Shown here in pieces: positions 44,912-53,956 of a stretch of DNA of 64,000 nt. The notes under the pieces are model-generated. The model was not told the origin of the DNA and ran no database searches. It saw nothing but the letters and a program-made list of their open reading frames with translations. The position numbers were made by a program, and so were the translations under genes. The stretch is from Rhodopirellula bahusiensis (GTDB lineage: Bacteria > Planctomycetota > Planctomycetia > Pirellulales > Pirellulaceae). The DNA is taken from assembly GCF_002727185.1 (NCBI RefSeq), contig NZ_NIZW01000003.1, positions 62,001 through 126,000 of the forward strand, read 5' to 3'. The number at the start of each line of letters is the position of its first letter. Position 1 is the stretch's first letter.

Positions 44912-45985
44912 TCAGTCGTCAAACTGGCCAGCCAGGTTTCTTGCTTGCGAGAGCGCATCGGGTGCGAGTTCGCGAATGATGTCGACGAAGTCTTGGTTGA
45001 TCATCCGGCGAGCCCGACGCAGCAACAACGGCACCGGGCTGGATGGTTCGTACAACTCGAAGTACTTCGTCGCCGCGTCGAGAACTTGCGCGGCTTCTTC
45101 ACGTGACTGAACCCGAATACGGCTGAGGCTGATGATTGATTCGTCAACATCCCCGGAGTCCCACTGATTGGAAGTGTCGTGGGAAGCGGCTGGCTCGCAT
45201 TCATCGCCGCTGACATCTTTGACCGCGGCATCCGAAACGGACAAACGTTGTCGAAGGTGTGTCTTGAATAATTGGCTGCACGCGGACAGGCAGGACGACA
45301 GCTCTTTGGTTTCCCAAATCCCGGTTCCGAGATGCTGGTCCAGGAATTCCACCGTCTCAAGCAGTGCGTTTTCGGCTTGTTGGCAGGCTTCATAGCGATG
45401 TCGAAGCTCGGCAACCGGCAACGCCAAAAAAGCGGCTTCCACTTCCATCGGCGTGGGGGAATCCGCGGATGAACTCGCATTGAGCTCGCCACGCGACCGA
45501 CGAACGTCGTTGAGCGTCACCACCACATGAGGCAGCGATTCGACCAAGGTCATCCGGCCGATCATCGATGGCAATCGCTCGGGTTCGCAAAGACGACCAA
45601 GGGCATTGATTCGTATGAACGGATCGTTGTTGTCTTCGGGATCCAGTTGCGGATGAACATCGTCCCAATGGTCGCGGACCCAATCGCGAAGAAGCGTCAT
45701 CGATTCGGTCAGGCCGTCGAGTCCCTTTAGGTGCGTCAGGCTTTCGACCAAAAGAACGGCCAATCGCAGATCACGAGTCTCGCTCGCCATCTCAATCGCA
45801 AGGTGGTGAATGGTCCGCCATTCCGGCGGTTGAGCAGCAATGACAGTCTTGCCGTATTGCTGTTCCCGAGTGCCTTCTGCCAACCGAGTCATCTCAACAA
45901 ACCGTGCGTCGTACTCAAGACTTTCGCCAGAAGGCGAGTCCGGAGACACGGGAGCGGTCAGCATTGAGAGTTCGGCAATTGTCAT
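44912..45985 (-). CDS. tssA: T6SS assembly cap protein TssA
   Basis: 357 residues. The ImpA-type N-terminal domain is clear (SPDSPSGESLEYDARFVEM, WRTIHHLAIEMASETRDLRL, LLRDWVRDHWDDVHPQLDPE). The C-terminus (PVPLLLRRARRMINQDFVDI) is the short conserved end of the shorter TssA types. TssA coordinates baseplate and sheath growth. Confidence 0.9.
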   Translation of the reverse strand: MTIAELSMLTAPVSPDSPSGESLEYDARFVEMTRLAEGTREQQYGKTVIAAQPPEWRTIHHLAIEMASETRDLRLAVLLVESLTHLKGLDGLTESMTLLRDWVRDHWDDVHPQLDPEDNNDPFIRINALGRLCEPERLPSMIGRMTLVESLPHVVVTLNDVRRSRGELNASSSADSPTPMEVEAAFLALPVAELRHRYEACQQAENALLETVEFLDQHLGTGIWETKELSSCLSACSQLFKTHLRQRLSVSDAAVKDVSGDECEPAASHDTSNQWDSGDVDESIISLSRIRVQSREEAAQVLDAATKYFELYEPSSPVPLLLRRARRMINQDFVDIIRELAPDALSQARNLAGQFDD

Positions 45986-46136
45986 GAACGAAGTCGAGTC
46001 TTGGTTTGGCGGACACTCATCACTGTCTGGATATTTGCCTGTAGCGATTGAATCGACTTTTCGATTCTGAACCCTGAGTCACTTTGATTCCTTTTTTTAA
46101 GAAATGCGTGGAATCATCCAAAAGCGCTGAATGGCA

Positions 46137-47882
46137 TCAAGTGAAAATGATGGGTCGCAACAAGGTCCAAAGTTGAATGAGAAATAGTGCGATCAAGATT
46201 CCTGTGACCACCATCAGCGACGCCGCGAATCGCTGGTGACGTCGCCAGGCCTGTCGTTCTTCCGACGTCCAAGCCAAATGATTTTGTTGGTCGATCATGT
46301 GTGCGACGATGGACTCAAAGAAGTGTCCCTTCGCTCCGTTGCTCTTGGCCGAACGCTGGCCTGGCGATGCGACAAACAGACCACTGACGATTGGTGCGTT
46401 GACTTCCGAAATGCTTCCGGAATGCGAAGACGACATGTCCACCGGATTCGCTGCACAGCTTTCGACCATCATGCTTCGCAGCGAGGAACGCCAGCGACGA
46501 CACTGGATCAGAACGCGAACCAAGCGATGGTTTTGAGGTTGGGTGAGCGAACGCGGCACTTGGAAAACCTGTTTGACACGATTTTCGATCTCTCGAATCG
46601 TGTCATTTGCCAATTGGTTCATTGCTTCGCCGGTGGGAATCTCTTCCGAGACAAATGGTTTGCCCAATGCCACCGACGATTGTTGTTCCACCATCCGCAA
46701 GCGTCGTTGCAGTTCTTTGTAGTCGTCGGGATGATCATTTTCGGCGATCATCATGGTCACCGGGCTGGCGATTCCCAATTCGGATTGCATCTGATCGAGG
46801 TCGCGACGGATCGCTCGTCCGATTTTTCGGCCCGACTCACCGGGCGAAGAGCCTCCTTCGGCGATCATTCGCGAATCCACCATCACAAGCGTGCCATTGA
46901 TTGGTGCGTGAGGAAATCGTTCGGCTCGCAATCGTGCACACAAATCGGATAGCTCTTGCTGTGATTGCGTGGTGCGAACGGAGGACAGCGAATCAGGGAT
47001 CGCCCGAGTGGGCTGAGCCATCGGTCGGATCGATTGAGCGTCTTGGACCAAGCGATCGGCTCGTTCGAGCGATTGCATGGCGTGAGCGACGGAGGTGGAC
47101 TGTGTCTTTGCTGCCTGAGTTTGAGGCTGAGCCACGGCAACGGCGGATGGGTTTGAACCGGCGGCAAGTGGTTCGGCGCGAGGTTCCGTTTCTACCGCGT
47201 CGTCGATTGAATCACCCATGGATGATTCGTCGCTGTCCACTACGGGCTCTTCGCTGGCGTTTGCATCCGACGGTGACGTGGACGGTGAATCAGATGCTTC
47301 GGCGACATGGTCTGGAACTGATTTTGGCTGCTCGGCGTGTTCGTCCGATGTTCCGCTTCGCAGGAGTGTCCCATACACACCAATGTCTCGGCAGAAGATC
47401 AGCAAGCGATCTTTGGAAAGATGCCAATCGATCGCGGGAGAGCCTTCCGACGTGGATTGAGCGACGGGAGCCCCTTCGGATCCGAGCCACGATTCTTGTT
47501 GATGTCGTGTTTCACAGCCCAACACCAAGAAGCAAGGGATTTGGTTGAGTCCCACGCTATGCTGCGATAGCAACTGCATGCCCGTTTTCCAACCGGCGCG
47601 AACGCGAGCGTCGCCGAGCGGAATGTCCGCCATCCAAATACGTACCGTCACATAGGTGACCACGCAGGAAAGTGCCCAAAGAGCCAGCAACCAAACACCA
47701 CGCTGAAGCGTCATGTAGTCGCCCCAAGCGATTCGCGTCGGGTCGATTGAGTAGACCAACCAAGCGGCTGCGGCCAAGACCAGCAGACCAATTCCCACCA
47801 ACGCGGCAACCATAGCGGCCAACGACACGTTCAGTCGCGATTTCAGGCGATCTTTCAGACTGGGCGTTGGCTCATCGGACAT
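46137..47882 (-). CDS. Short TssM-like (IcmF-like) inner-membrane protein lacking the periplasmic domain
   Basis: 581 residues, about half the size of TssM. Two N-terminal helices (about 20-45 and 63-82) and one at the C-terminus (FAASLMVVTGILIALFLIQL) match the three TssM helices. The cytoplasmic region keeps TssM-like pieces (INGTLVMVDSRMIAEGG, ASPVTMMIAENDHP). The position of the nucleotide-binding P-loop reads PCFLVLGCETRHQQES, with no GxxGxGK. The protein ends 11 residues after the third helix, so the large periplasmic region that binds TssJ is absent. A Ser/Glu-rich insert lies around 180-260. It lies between tssL and tssA. Start at the ATG at 47882. Confidence 0.75.
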   Translation of the reverse strand: MSDEPTPSLKDRLKSRLNVSLAAMVAALVGIGLLVLAAAAWLVYSIDPTRIAWGDYMTLQRGVWLLALWALSCVVTYVTVRIWMADIPLGDARVRAGWKTGMQLLSQHSVGLNQIPCFLVLGCETRHQQESWLGSEGAPVAQSTSEGSPAIDWHLSKDRLLIFCRDIGVYGTLLRSGTSDEHAEQPKSVPDHVAEASDSPSTSPSDANASEEPVVDSDESSMGDSIDDAVETEPRAEPLAAGSNPSAVAVAQPQTQAAKTQSTSVAHAMQSLERADRLVQDAQSIRPMAQPTRAIPDSLSSVRTTQSQQELSDLCARLRAERFPHAPINGTLVMVDSRMIAEGGSSPGESGRKIGRAIRRDLDQMQSELGIASPVTMMIAENDHPDDYKELQRRLRMVEQQSSVALGKPFVSEEIPTGEAMNQLANDTIREIENRVKQVFQVPRSLTQPQNHRLVRVLIQCRRWRSSLRSMMVESCAANPVDMSSSHSGSISEVNAPIVSGLFVASPGQRSAKSNGAKGHFFESIVAHMIDQQNHLAWTSEERQAWRRHQRFAASLMVVTGILIALFLIQLWTLLRPIIFT

Positions 47883-47915
47883 CAATCGTTCTCGTCGAGT
47901 TGTATGGGATTGGCA

Positions 47916-48560
47916 TTACTTTCCCGCCGAAAGCGTGTACATCGTGATGTTGGCGATCAACATCGTTGCCGCCGCGACCGTCCACCAAACGATGCTTCGT
48001 CGCGTCGTGTTCGGTGCCGCTCCACTCAGAGATCGGTGCAGGCGCGCTGAAGGGGCCATCTCGGCAGCATCGCTGCTGAGTTGGTGCTGTGTCTTTTCCA
48101 GCCAAAGTTCCAACGTTGCTGGAATACCCAGTTCTTTCGTGGTGGCTTCTGACAGACCTGGAATGGAGTACACGCCACGGAATCCCAACAGGACGCAATC
48201 GTGGAAGACTCGCAACACGCCGTTGGAGGATTCACGACTGGCGACGGCAGCCATCTGATAGAAGCGTTCGCTGCAATCACGTGAACCAAACAGGCTGGCT
48301 TCCAACACGTGATCGTTCCACCAAGATCGACCGGACCATGGCATCTCCAGCAACAACTCGTCGGTCAAGGAAACCAACGCGTACATCGCTTCTTCCCAGC
48401 GATCATCGTGATGATGACTTTGCCGCGCTTCGGTCAAACGTTGCGACAAAGTTTGGTGAATGGCGACGGGATCCAAGGGCTCGTCGGCATGCAACCTGTC
48501 GATCAACGCCAGCACGCATTCGGTGTAGTCGTCCGCAAATTGTTCGAGTGATTCATTCAT
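47916..48560 (-). CDS. tssL: T6SS inner-membrane protein TssL (DotU family)
   Basis: 214 residues. Motifs: ADDYTECVLALIDRL, ALVSLTDELLLEMPWSGRSW, ASLFGSRDCSERFYQMAAV, VLLGFRGVYSIPG, typical of DotU/TssL. A single C-terminal helix (VWWTVAAATMLIANITMYTL) anchors it. No peptidoglycan-binding extension. The ATG at 48560 shares one base with the tssK stop, which indicates coupled translation; a GTG at 48563 is also possible. Confidence 0.93.
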   Translation of the reverse strand: MNESLEQFADDYTECVLALIDRLHADEPLDPVAIHQTLSQRLTEARQSHHHDDRWEEAMYALVSLTDELLLEMPWSGRSWWNDHVLEASLFGSRDCSERFYQMAAVASRESSNGVLRVFHDCVLLGFRGVYSIPGLSEATTKELGIPATLELWLEKTQHQLSSDAAEMAPSARLHRSLSGAAPNTTRRSIVWWTVAAATMLIANITMYTLSAGK

Positions 48561-50056
48561 CACACTGAATCCGATCGCTTGGTCGCGAAGATCGCGAATT
48601 GCAAGGAAGTAGTGTGAGCGTCCATGCGAACCTTCAGGGTTTGATTGCCCGCCAACTTTTGCGGATCGTCAATCAATTGTTCGCGAATTCGAAGTGCGAT
48701 CGTGCCGGTGTCCAAGACGTCGGTCCAGGCCGGGCCGCGACCGCTGATCTCGAAGAAGCTCCAGTCCGATTGAGACGGCAAGACTCGGGGGACTTCTCGC
48801 AATGGTTTCAGTTCCAATCCCATCGCGCGTTTGCTGTACAGCGTTTCGACTTGTCGGGCACTGCCCATTTTCCAATCGAGGAAACCAGGCGAGAGCAGCT
48901 TGTCGAGTCCCGCGGCGGAGAGTTTGCCACGACGCACGCCCAAAACGCACTGCCAATCGCTTGTCAACCATTGCGGGTCCAGGCTGACCTGCATGCCCAA
49001 ACCTGCTCCGATGAAGAAGCGTTGTTGGTAGGCGTTCTGGCCGACCGACGCGATTCGCGATTCAATTCGTCGTCGCAACTCTTGGAACAGCGGGCCGATT
49101 GCATCGTGATCGTAAGCGGCGATCGCCTGCAAAGATCGTGTTTCACCAAACAGATCCAAACCCCCGGCGACACGGCTGAGTTCCACGTAAGCGTTCCACG
49201 GATGGACGCCGCTGGATTGATTCAGAACACCGAGAACCGCAGCGGCTTGGTTGAGCGTTTGAAGCATCAAGATGCGTTGGAGGTCACCGGGTTGCTCGGC
49301 GTCCATTCGAACGCTGCGATCATTGACAAGCTGCGACAACAGTTCGATCTTGAGCATCATCATGTCGTGGATCGGCCGCAGAAACCGCTGTCTCATTTGG
49401 GACCATGCGGCACAATCCATCAACGGTGGGACGTACCGTTCGTCCAGTTCCGCGATCGCTCCCCCAACCGTGCCTCGTTTCACACGAGCGATCCGCAACA
49501 CGTCGTAACCGGTCAGGTCTTCGGTCGAAAGTTTGAGGACGGCGTTGACGCGGCGAAACAGGACGGGCTCGACGCTGGCGCCATCGGTTTCGTCCGGAAC
49601 ATGAATCTGAAGTTGTCGAAAACGGGCTCCTTCGGCTTGATCGCCTTCGGCCACGTTGGAAACACCAAGCTGTAACCGAGGAACCGCAAGGAACACGTCG
49701 ACGCTGTCGCCGCCACCAACCGGAATGGTTTCGTGAGCAGCGTCCGATGTTTCGGAAGTCGAGGGAGTGGCACCGGAAACGGCAAATCCAGCTCGCAGGT
49801 CAACTCGTTCGGTTGATTCTCCCACGGCCAATTCCACCAACGTGCCCTCCGGCATTTTGGCTCGGACGCCGTCGAGTTGGAAAAATCCCAACGCGAGCGC
49901 ATCCGCATTGATCGAGATGCTCGCCAGTCCATAGCTGTAGGGGTTCTGCCAGCGTGAAGACGCCGCTTGGCTTTCCTGCCAATGGCGATCCCATGCTTGA
50001 AGATGGTGTGGTCGGAGGAACAGTCCCTCGTGCCAATGGACCGCAAGATTCTGCAT
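48560..50056 (-). CDS. tssK: T6SS baseplate-membrane linker TssK
   Basis: 498 residues; first gene of the T6SS operon. The N-terminus is diagnostic (VHWHEGLFLRPHHLQAWDRH), with the later IRIRE-type and RVDLRAGF segments. TssK trimers connect the baseplate to TssL/TssM. The start at 50056 begins exactly at the conserved motif; the operon promoter should lie in 50057-50282, shared with the divergent outer-membrane protein gene. Confidence 0.93.
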   Translation of the reverse strand: MQNLAVHWHEGLFLRPHHLQAWDRHWQESQAASSRWQNPYSYGLASISINADALALGFFQLDGVRAKMPEGTLVELAVGESTERVDLRAGFAVSGATPSTSETSDAAHETIPVGGGDSVDVFLAVPRLQLGVSNVAEGDQAEGARFRQLQIHVPDETDGASVEPVLFRRVNAVLKLSTEDLTGYDVLRIARVKRGTVGGAIAELDERYVPPLMDCAAWSQMRQRFLRPIHDMMMLKIELLSQLVNDRSVRMDAEQPGDLQRILMLQTLNQAAAVLGVLNQSSGVHPWNAYVELSRVAGGLDLFGETRSLQAIAAYDHDAIGPLFQELRRRIESRIASVGQNAYQQRFFIGAGLGMQVSLDPQWLTSDWQCVLGVRRGKLSAAGLDKLLSPGFLDWKMGSARQVETLYSKRAMGLELKPLREVPRVLPSQSDWSFFEISGRGPAWTDVLDTGTIALRIREQLIDDPQKLAGNQTLKVRMDAHTTSLQFAIFATKRSDSV

Positions 50057-50282
50057 CGGATTCCTTTCCGAACGTTGGCTGGGTGCCGTCAAATCCATTT
50101 GACTCTAGCAAGCCCCAATCTTGGTATGCGGTCGGAGATTAGCTAATTTGCGTGCATACTTCCAGACGATATTACCGATACAGACAGCCACTCTTAGTTT
50201 CACGACATGCTTTCACGGTTGTCGTGACTTCACTTTGACTCGCGAAGTGAACTGCCGCAACATCCAGGCCCCGCGACGAAGT

Positions 50283-51578
50283 GTGATCAAACCCGTCCTC
50301 ATCGCTCTGCTGCTTTCGCACGCCGTGTTGGCGTTTCCGCTTTCGGCTCAAGATCCGGTGGTGTGGAACGACCTCGGTGCCCCGCTGCTGCGCCATGACT
50401 CGCTCTCGGACGCACCGCTGCACGCGGAAGGTTTGATCGAAGCACCTCTTTTTGAACCGCTTCCCGTCCCGCGTGGCGAAATCGAGTCGATTTCGATCGG
50501 CTCACCGAGCATCTACCCTGAGCCCATCGTCGGCGAATCCGCGGATTGGTTGGCGATTGGCGGTGACAACCCGGTTGGTTCGAGTTGTGGTTGTCAGTCA
50601 ACTTGCAATTGCGAGTCGGGGTGCGATGTGGGCTGCGGCTGCAATCAATGCCGCGAACTGGTTTCCAGCCAGTGGACTCCTTGGCAGGATCTCTCGTTCC
50701 CAAACATTCACGAAGCGTTGGAACGTCTCAGCCCCGGAGCTCACTTTCGTCAAAATCGTTCGCGTGATCGTGGCATCGGTTACGAACGAGTGATGTTTGC
50801 TCCCAACGTTTTGGACACAGCGATCGTTCCAGCTCACGTGGGCATCCGCTACCAAGTCGACCACGGGCTGCGAACGCCGGATCGAGCGGAGTATTACTGG
50901 GGCGACCCGCCAGACAATGAGTCGGGCGTGAACTCGCAAGATCTGATCTTTCGACTTGCTGCGGGGACGGAGCGATTGATGGCGTTGACGCAGTACACGA
51001 TGCGGTCCGTGGACCCGGAAGTGAACGGGAACACGACCGGTTTCGGTGACATCGTCCTGGGTGCTCAAGCTCTGTTGGTTGATGGCAAACGCACGAAGGT
51101 TGCGACAATCTTTCGAACCTATTTGGCAAGCGGTCCCGCCGACCGAGGCCTGGGAACCGGTCACACGTCGCTGGAATTTGGATTGCTGGGTCGACGCTGT
51201 CTTCGTCCAGAAACCTACGTCTTCGGCGAAGTCAAATATTGGACTCCCATCAAAGGAACCGCTGGCGTCGCCGGAGATGTGTTGACCACGGGCTGGGGTG
51301 TCAGCACGATCGCAGCGGAAAGCGATGTGTTCGCATTCTTGCCGACCTTCGAGGTACGAACACTATCGTTTCTGTATGGCGGCTATCACGATTCAGCGGG
51401 CACGCTGCAGGCCGTCGACGGTGAAACCGCGATCGAATTCTACCCGGGTGCCCGCTTTGTACTGGGACCCGAGAACGACATGGGGTTGTGGGAATTCGGA
51501 TTCGCGACCGGCATCACCGCCGCCGATGACGACTGGTTCGACACCCGCATGGTGTTTGATCTTCGCCTATCGCTTTGA
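50283..51578 (+). CDS. Outer-membrane beta-barrel-type protein
   Basis: 431 residues from a GTG at 50283, chosen because it starts a good signal peptide (IKPVLIALLLSHAVLAFPLS); upstream in-frame residues look non-coding. After a Pro/acidic N-terminus comes a Cys-rich stretch with eight Cys in about 22 residues (CGCQSTCNCESGCDVGCGC). The rest alternates as beta-barrel strands (GDIVLGAQALLVDGKRTKV, ATIFRTYLASGPA, LWEFGFATGITAADDDWFD) and ends with the aromatic/Leu C-terminus MVFDLRLSL. The role is unknown; it is divergent from tssK. The start could be further upstream. Confidence 0.65.
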   Translation: MIKPVLIALLLSHAVLAFPLSAQDPVVWNDLGAPLLRHDSLSDAPLHAEGLIEAPLFEPLPVPRGEIESISIGSPSIYPEPIVGESADWLAIGGDNPVGSSCGCQSTCNCESGCDVGCGCNQCRELVSSQWTPWQDLSFPNIHEALERLSPGAHFRQNRSRDRGIGYERVMFAPNVLDTAIVPAHVGIRYQVDHGLRTPDRAEYYWGDPPDNESGVNSQDLIFRLAAGTERLMALTQYTMRSVDPEVNGNTTGFGDIVLGAQALLVDGKRTKVATIFRTYLASGPADRGLGTGHTSLEFGLLGRRCLRPETYVFGEVKYWTPIKGTAGVAGDVLTTGWGVSTIAAESDVFAFLPTFEVRTLSFLYGGYHDSAGTLQAVDGETAIEFYPGARFVLGPENDMGLWEFGFATGITAADDDWFDTRMVFDLRLSL

Positions 51579-51631
51579 GCGACCAAGACGACTTCCGCGA
51601 GCAAGTCGTCTTCAGTTGACGAGCTCGCTGA

Positions 51632-53461
51632 TCAGTCCTGCGATTCGAGCGGAAGCGTTCCGCCGACAACAGGTAAACTCAGTTGAGTGTGCTGAAGATC
51701 GATCGTGAGCTTGGTGCCCGGCGTGGGATGCAGCGTGTAATCGCGATCGCTGGAAAAGACCATCAGTCCGATCTGTTGTCCTTTGGCGATGACTTGGTCA
51801 TCGGGTTGCAGGTCGAACTCGATGTCATAGAACTGGCCCGGGACGAGCGGTTTGCTTTCTCGCATGGATTCGATGTTTTGAGGATCGGCCCATCCGCGAG
51901 TGATGATGTTGTCGGTGATCTTGGAGTTCTTCTTTGTGTTCCAAGGCAGCGAGACCAACCAGACGCTCAGGTTGGCGGCGGGACGATCGCACGCAAGTCG
52001 CAGTTTGATTCGCGGTGTTCCTGAGAGATGAACTGGTTCGCTCAATTCGGGCGTGGCGTAGATCAAGCGATGTTCGGTGTATTCGGCTTGTGCCAACGCT
52101 TCGCCTGGGAACGAAAAGTTGTCGATCAATGTTTCCGTGATTGGTTCGGTGAGGGGGGATGTCCGCAAACGCCCGCGTTGGGGAGCACCAGGAACCGGAT
52201 AGACCATCACGTCTTTTGCTTCCGGGTGCGGGTATTCCGGGTACTCGGTTGGTTTGGTCCGCTCATCTTTTTCGCGAACAATCCAAGACTTCGAACCCTT
52301 TTCGACGCCGTTGTCTTCGCCATAGAGATAGTGAGTGAACCAGCGATTCATCATGCTGATCGGTGGAGGCCCGCCGTGCCCGCCTTGGTGCATGAACAGT
52401 TGAGTTTCGACACCGTTCTTTTTCAACGCTTCGTAAATCCGGATGCTGTGTTCGGGAACGACGTTCCAATCATTGAAGGCATGCGCCATGAGCACCGCCG
52501 CTTTCACTCCATCGACGCGGTTCAAGTAATCGCGTGAGTACCAGAAATCGTTGTAGTCACCGGTCGCTCGGTCTTGGTTGGCCATCATCTGTTCGTCACG
52601 AATATGGCAATCGCAGTACGCTCGAATCTCTTCATCGCCACCGCTGTGAATGAAGTCGTACAGGATGTCGATGTCTTCCCCGAGGTAACCACCGGGATGG
52701 CGTACCAATCCATTGGAACGGTAGTAGTGGTAGTAAGACGTGTTGGGAGCGACGGGGATGATGACTTCCAGTCCCTCGACTCCTGTTGTTGCGGCTGCCA
52801 ACGGGATCGTCCCGTTGTAGCTGGTCCCCGTCATGCCGACTTTGCCTGACGACCAATAGGCTTCCACGGGTTCGCCACCGAAGGGTTCCGTGAATCCCTT
52901 GCCGCGTCCGCACAACCAATCGATCACGGCTTTGGGAGCCAACGCTTCGGGATCGTCACCGACCGTTGGGCAACCCTGCGAAAGGCCGGTGCCTGGGGCA
53001 CTGGAATGAACGACGACGAACCCACGAGGCAGCCAGTCTTTGACATGTCGTTTGGAGATGATCGGGCGTGTGCCTTCGCGTTCAATCGCGGGAGCAGCGG
53101 ATCGTTTGGGTGGTTCGGCACCGAGTTCTTGTCGGGCGTCCCAGAAATAGGATTCATCGGCACCGGTGGTCCCCGCGAAGTAAGGACTTGAGTTGTAGAT
53201 GACCGGAAGCTTCAGCGACTGGGTATCGGTTTGCGTTGGACGCGTGACGCTGACGTGCATCCGGTCGAGCTTCCCATCGCCGTCCAAGTCGAACTCCGTT
53301 TCCACCCACAGGTCATGGCGGATCCAGTAGTCCGAGTCTTCCAGTTCCTTGATGATTTGTGCCTCGCCATCTTTGATGACGGGGATCTGAAGATCGCTCG
53401 CTTGGACAGGTGAGGTCGCGAGAAACAGGAGTGCAAGGACGGGCGAGCAGAGGCGTTTCAT
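51632..53461 (-). CDS. Secreted X-Pro dipeptidyl-peptidase-like (CocE/NonD, S15) hydrolase
   Basis: 609 residues. Signal peptide MKRLCSPVLALLFLATSPVQA. The S15/CocE alpha-beta hydrolase core has nucleophile GMTGTSYNGT (Ser214), the acid in HAFNDWNVVPEH (Asp331) and His in HQGGHGGPP (His362). A C-terminal jelly-roll domain (YTEHRLIYATPELSEPVHLS) completes the family architecture. The N-terminal WVETEFDLDGDGKLDRMHVS is usual in PepX-type secreted members. It may cleave X-Pro dipeptides or esters; substrate unknown. The ATG at 53461 starts the signal peptide. Confidence 0.9.
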   Translation of the reverse strand: MKRLCSPVLALLFLATSPVQASDLQIPVIKDGEAQIIKELEDSDYWIRHDLWVETEFDLDGDGKLDRMHVSVTRPTQTDTQSLKLPVIYNSSPYFAGTTGADESYFWDARQELGAEPPKRSAAPAIEREGTRPIISKRHVKDWLPRGFVVVHSSAPGTGLSQGCPTVGDDPEALAPKAVIDWLCGRGKGFTEPFGGEPVEAYWSSGKVGMTGTSYNGTIPLAAATTGVEGLEVIIPVAPNTSYYHYYRSNGLVRHPGGYLGEDIDILYDFIHSGGDEEIRAYCDCHIRDEQMMANQDRATGDYNDFWYSRDYLNRVDGVKAAVLMAHAFNDWNVVPEHSIRIYEALKKNGVETQLFMHQGGHGGPPPISMMNRWFTHYLYGEDNGVEKGSKSWIVREKDERTKPTEYPEYPHPEAKDVMVYPVPGAPQRGRLRTSPLTEPITETLIDNFSFPGEALAQAEYTEHRLIYATPELSEPVHLSGTPRIKLRLACDRPAANLSVWLVSLPWNTKKNSKITDNIITRGWADPQNIESMRESKPLVPGQFYDIEFDLQPDDQVIAKGQQIGLMVFSSDRDYTLHPTPGTKLTIDLQHTQLSLPVVGGTLPLESQD

Positions 53462-53652
53462 GGTTGTGAAAACCCAGGTGAGATCGAGGCGAGACCGCAT
53501 CAGCTTAGTCACCTCAGCGAACCGTCTTCAAGCGACGGCAAAGAATCCGAGGTAGGGGAGCGTTTCGCGAATCTACCGGTCGTTTTCGTCCGTTTATCCT
53601 CCGATATGACGGATCAGCTCGGGGGGATGGAACGCGATCGAGAACGCTTCCC

Positions 53653-53745
53653 GTAACCGACTGAGGCTTCTCAGTCGGAGACGCATCCCGCATCTTCGGT
53701 GCTGAATTTCAGTGCTCGGCCGACTGAGAGGCCTCAGTCGGCTAC
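53653..53745. repeat. REP pair 1 (hairpins 53657-53678 and 53719-53742)
   Basis: Two hairpins with stem CCGACTGAG/CTCAGTCGG and 4-base loops (GCTT and AGGC) in opposite orientation, 93 bases overall, starting GTAA and ending CTAC. The reverse complement of the end reads GTAG, the foot tetranucleotide recognised by RAYT transposases in described REP systems. Confidence 0.9.
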
Positions 53746-53832
53746 GTGGTGGAGGATGCTGGGCTTCGTCCCATGGGAATTCATCATGTGGAGGAAGGGA
53801 GGACGTCCGGAGCAGGACTCGATCCCCAATAT

Positions 53833-53925
53833 GTAACCGACTGAGGCTTCTCAGTCGGAGGCCCACCCCGCATCTTCAGTGCTGAATCTCAGTGCTCGGC
53901 CGACTGAGAGGCCTCAGTCGGCTAC
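53833..53925. repeat. REP pair 2 (hairpins 53837-53858 and 53899-53922)
   Basis: Same layout and same 93-base length as pair 1, with near-identical spacer (CATCTTCAGTGCTGAAT against CATCTTCGGTGCTGAAT). It ends 31 bases before the transposase start. Confidence 0.9.
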
Positions 53926-53956
53926 ATGGTGGGTGGTTGGGGGTTAAATTGAGTGG

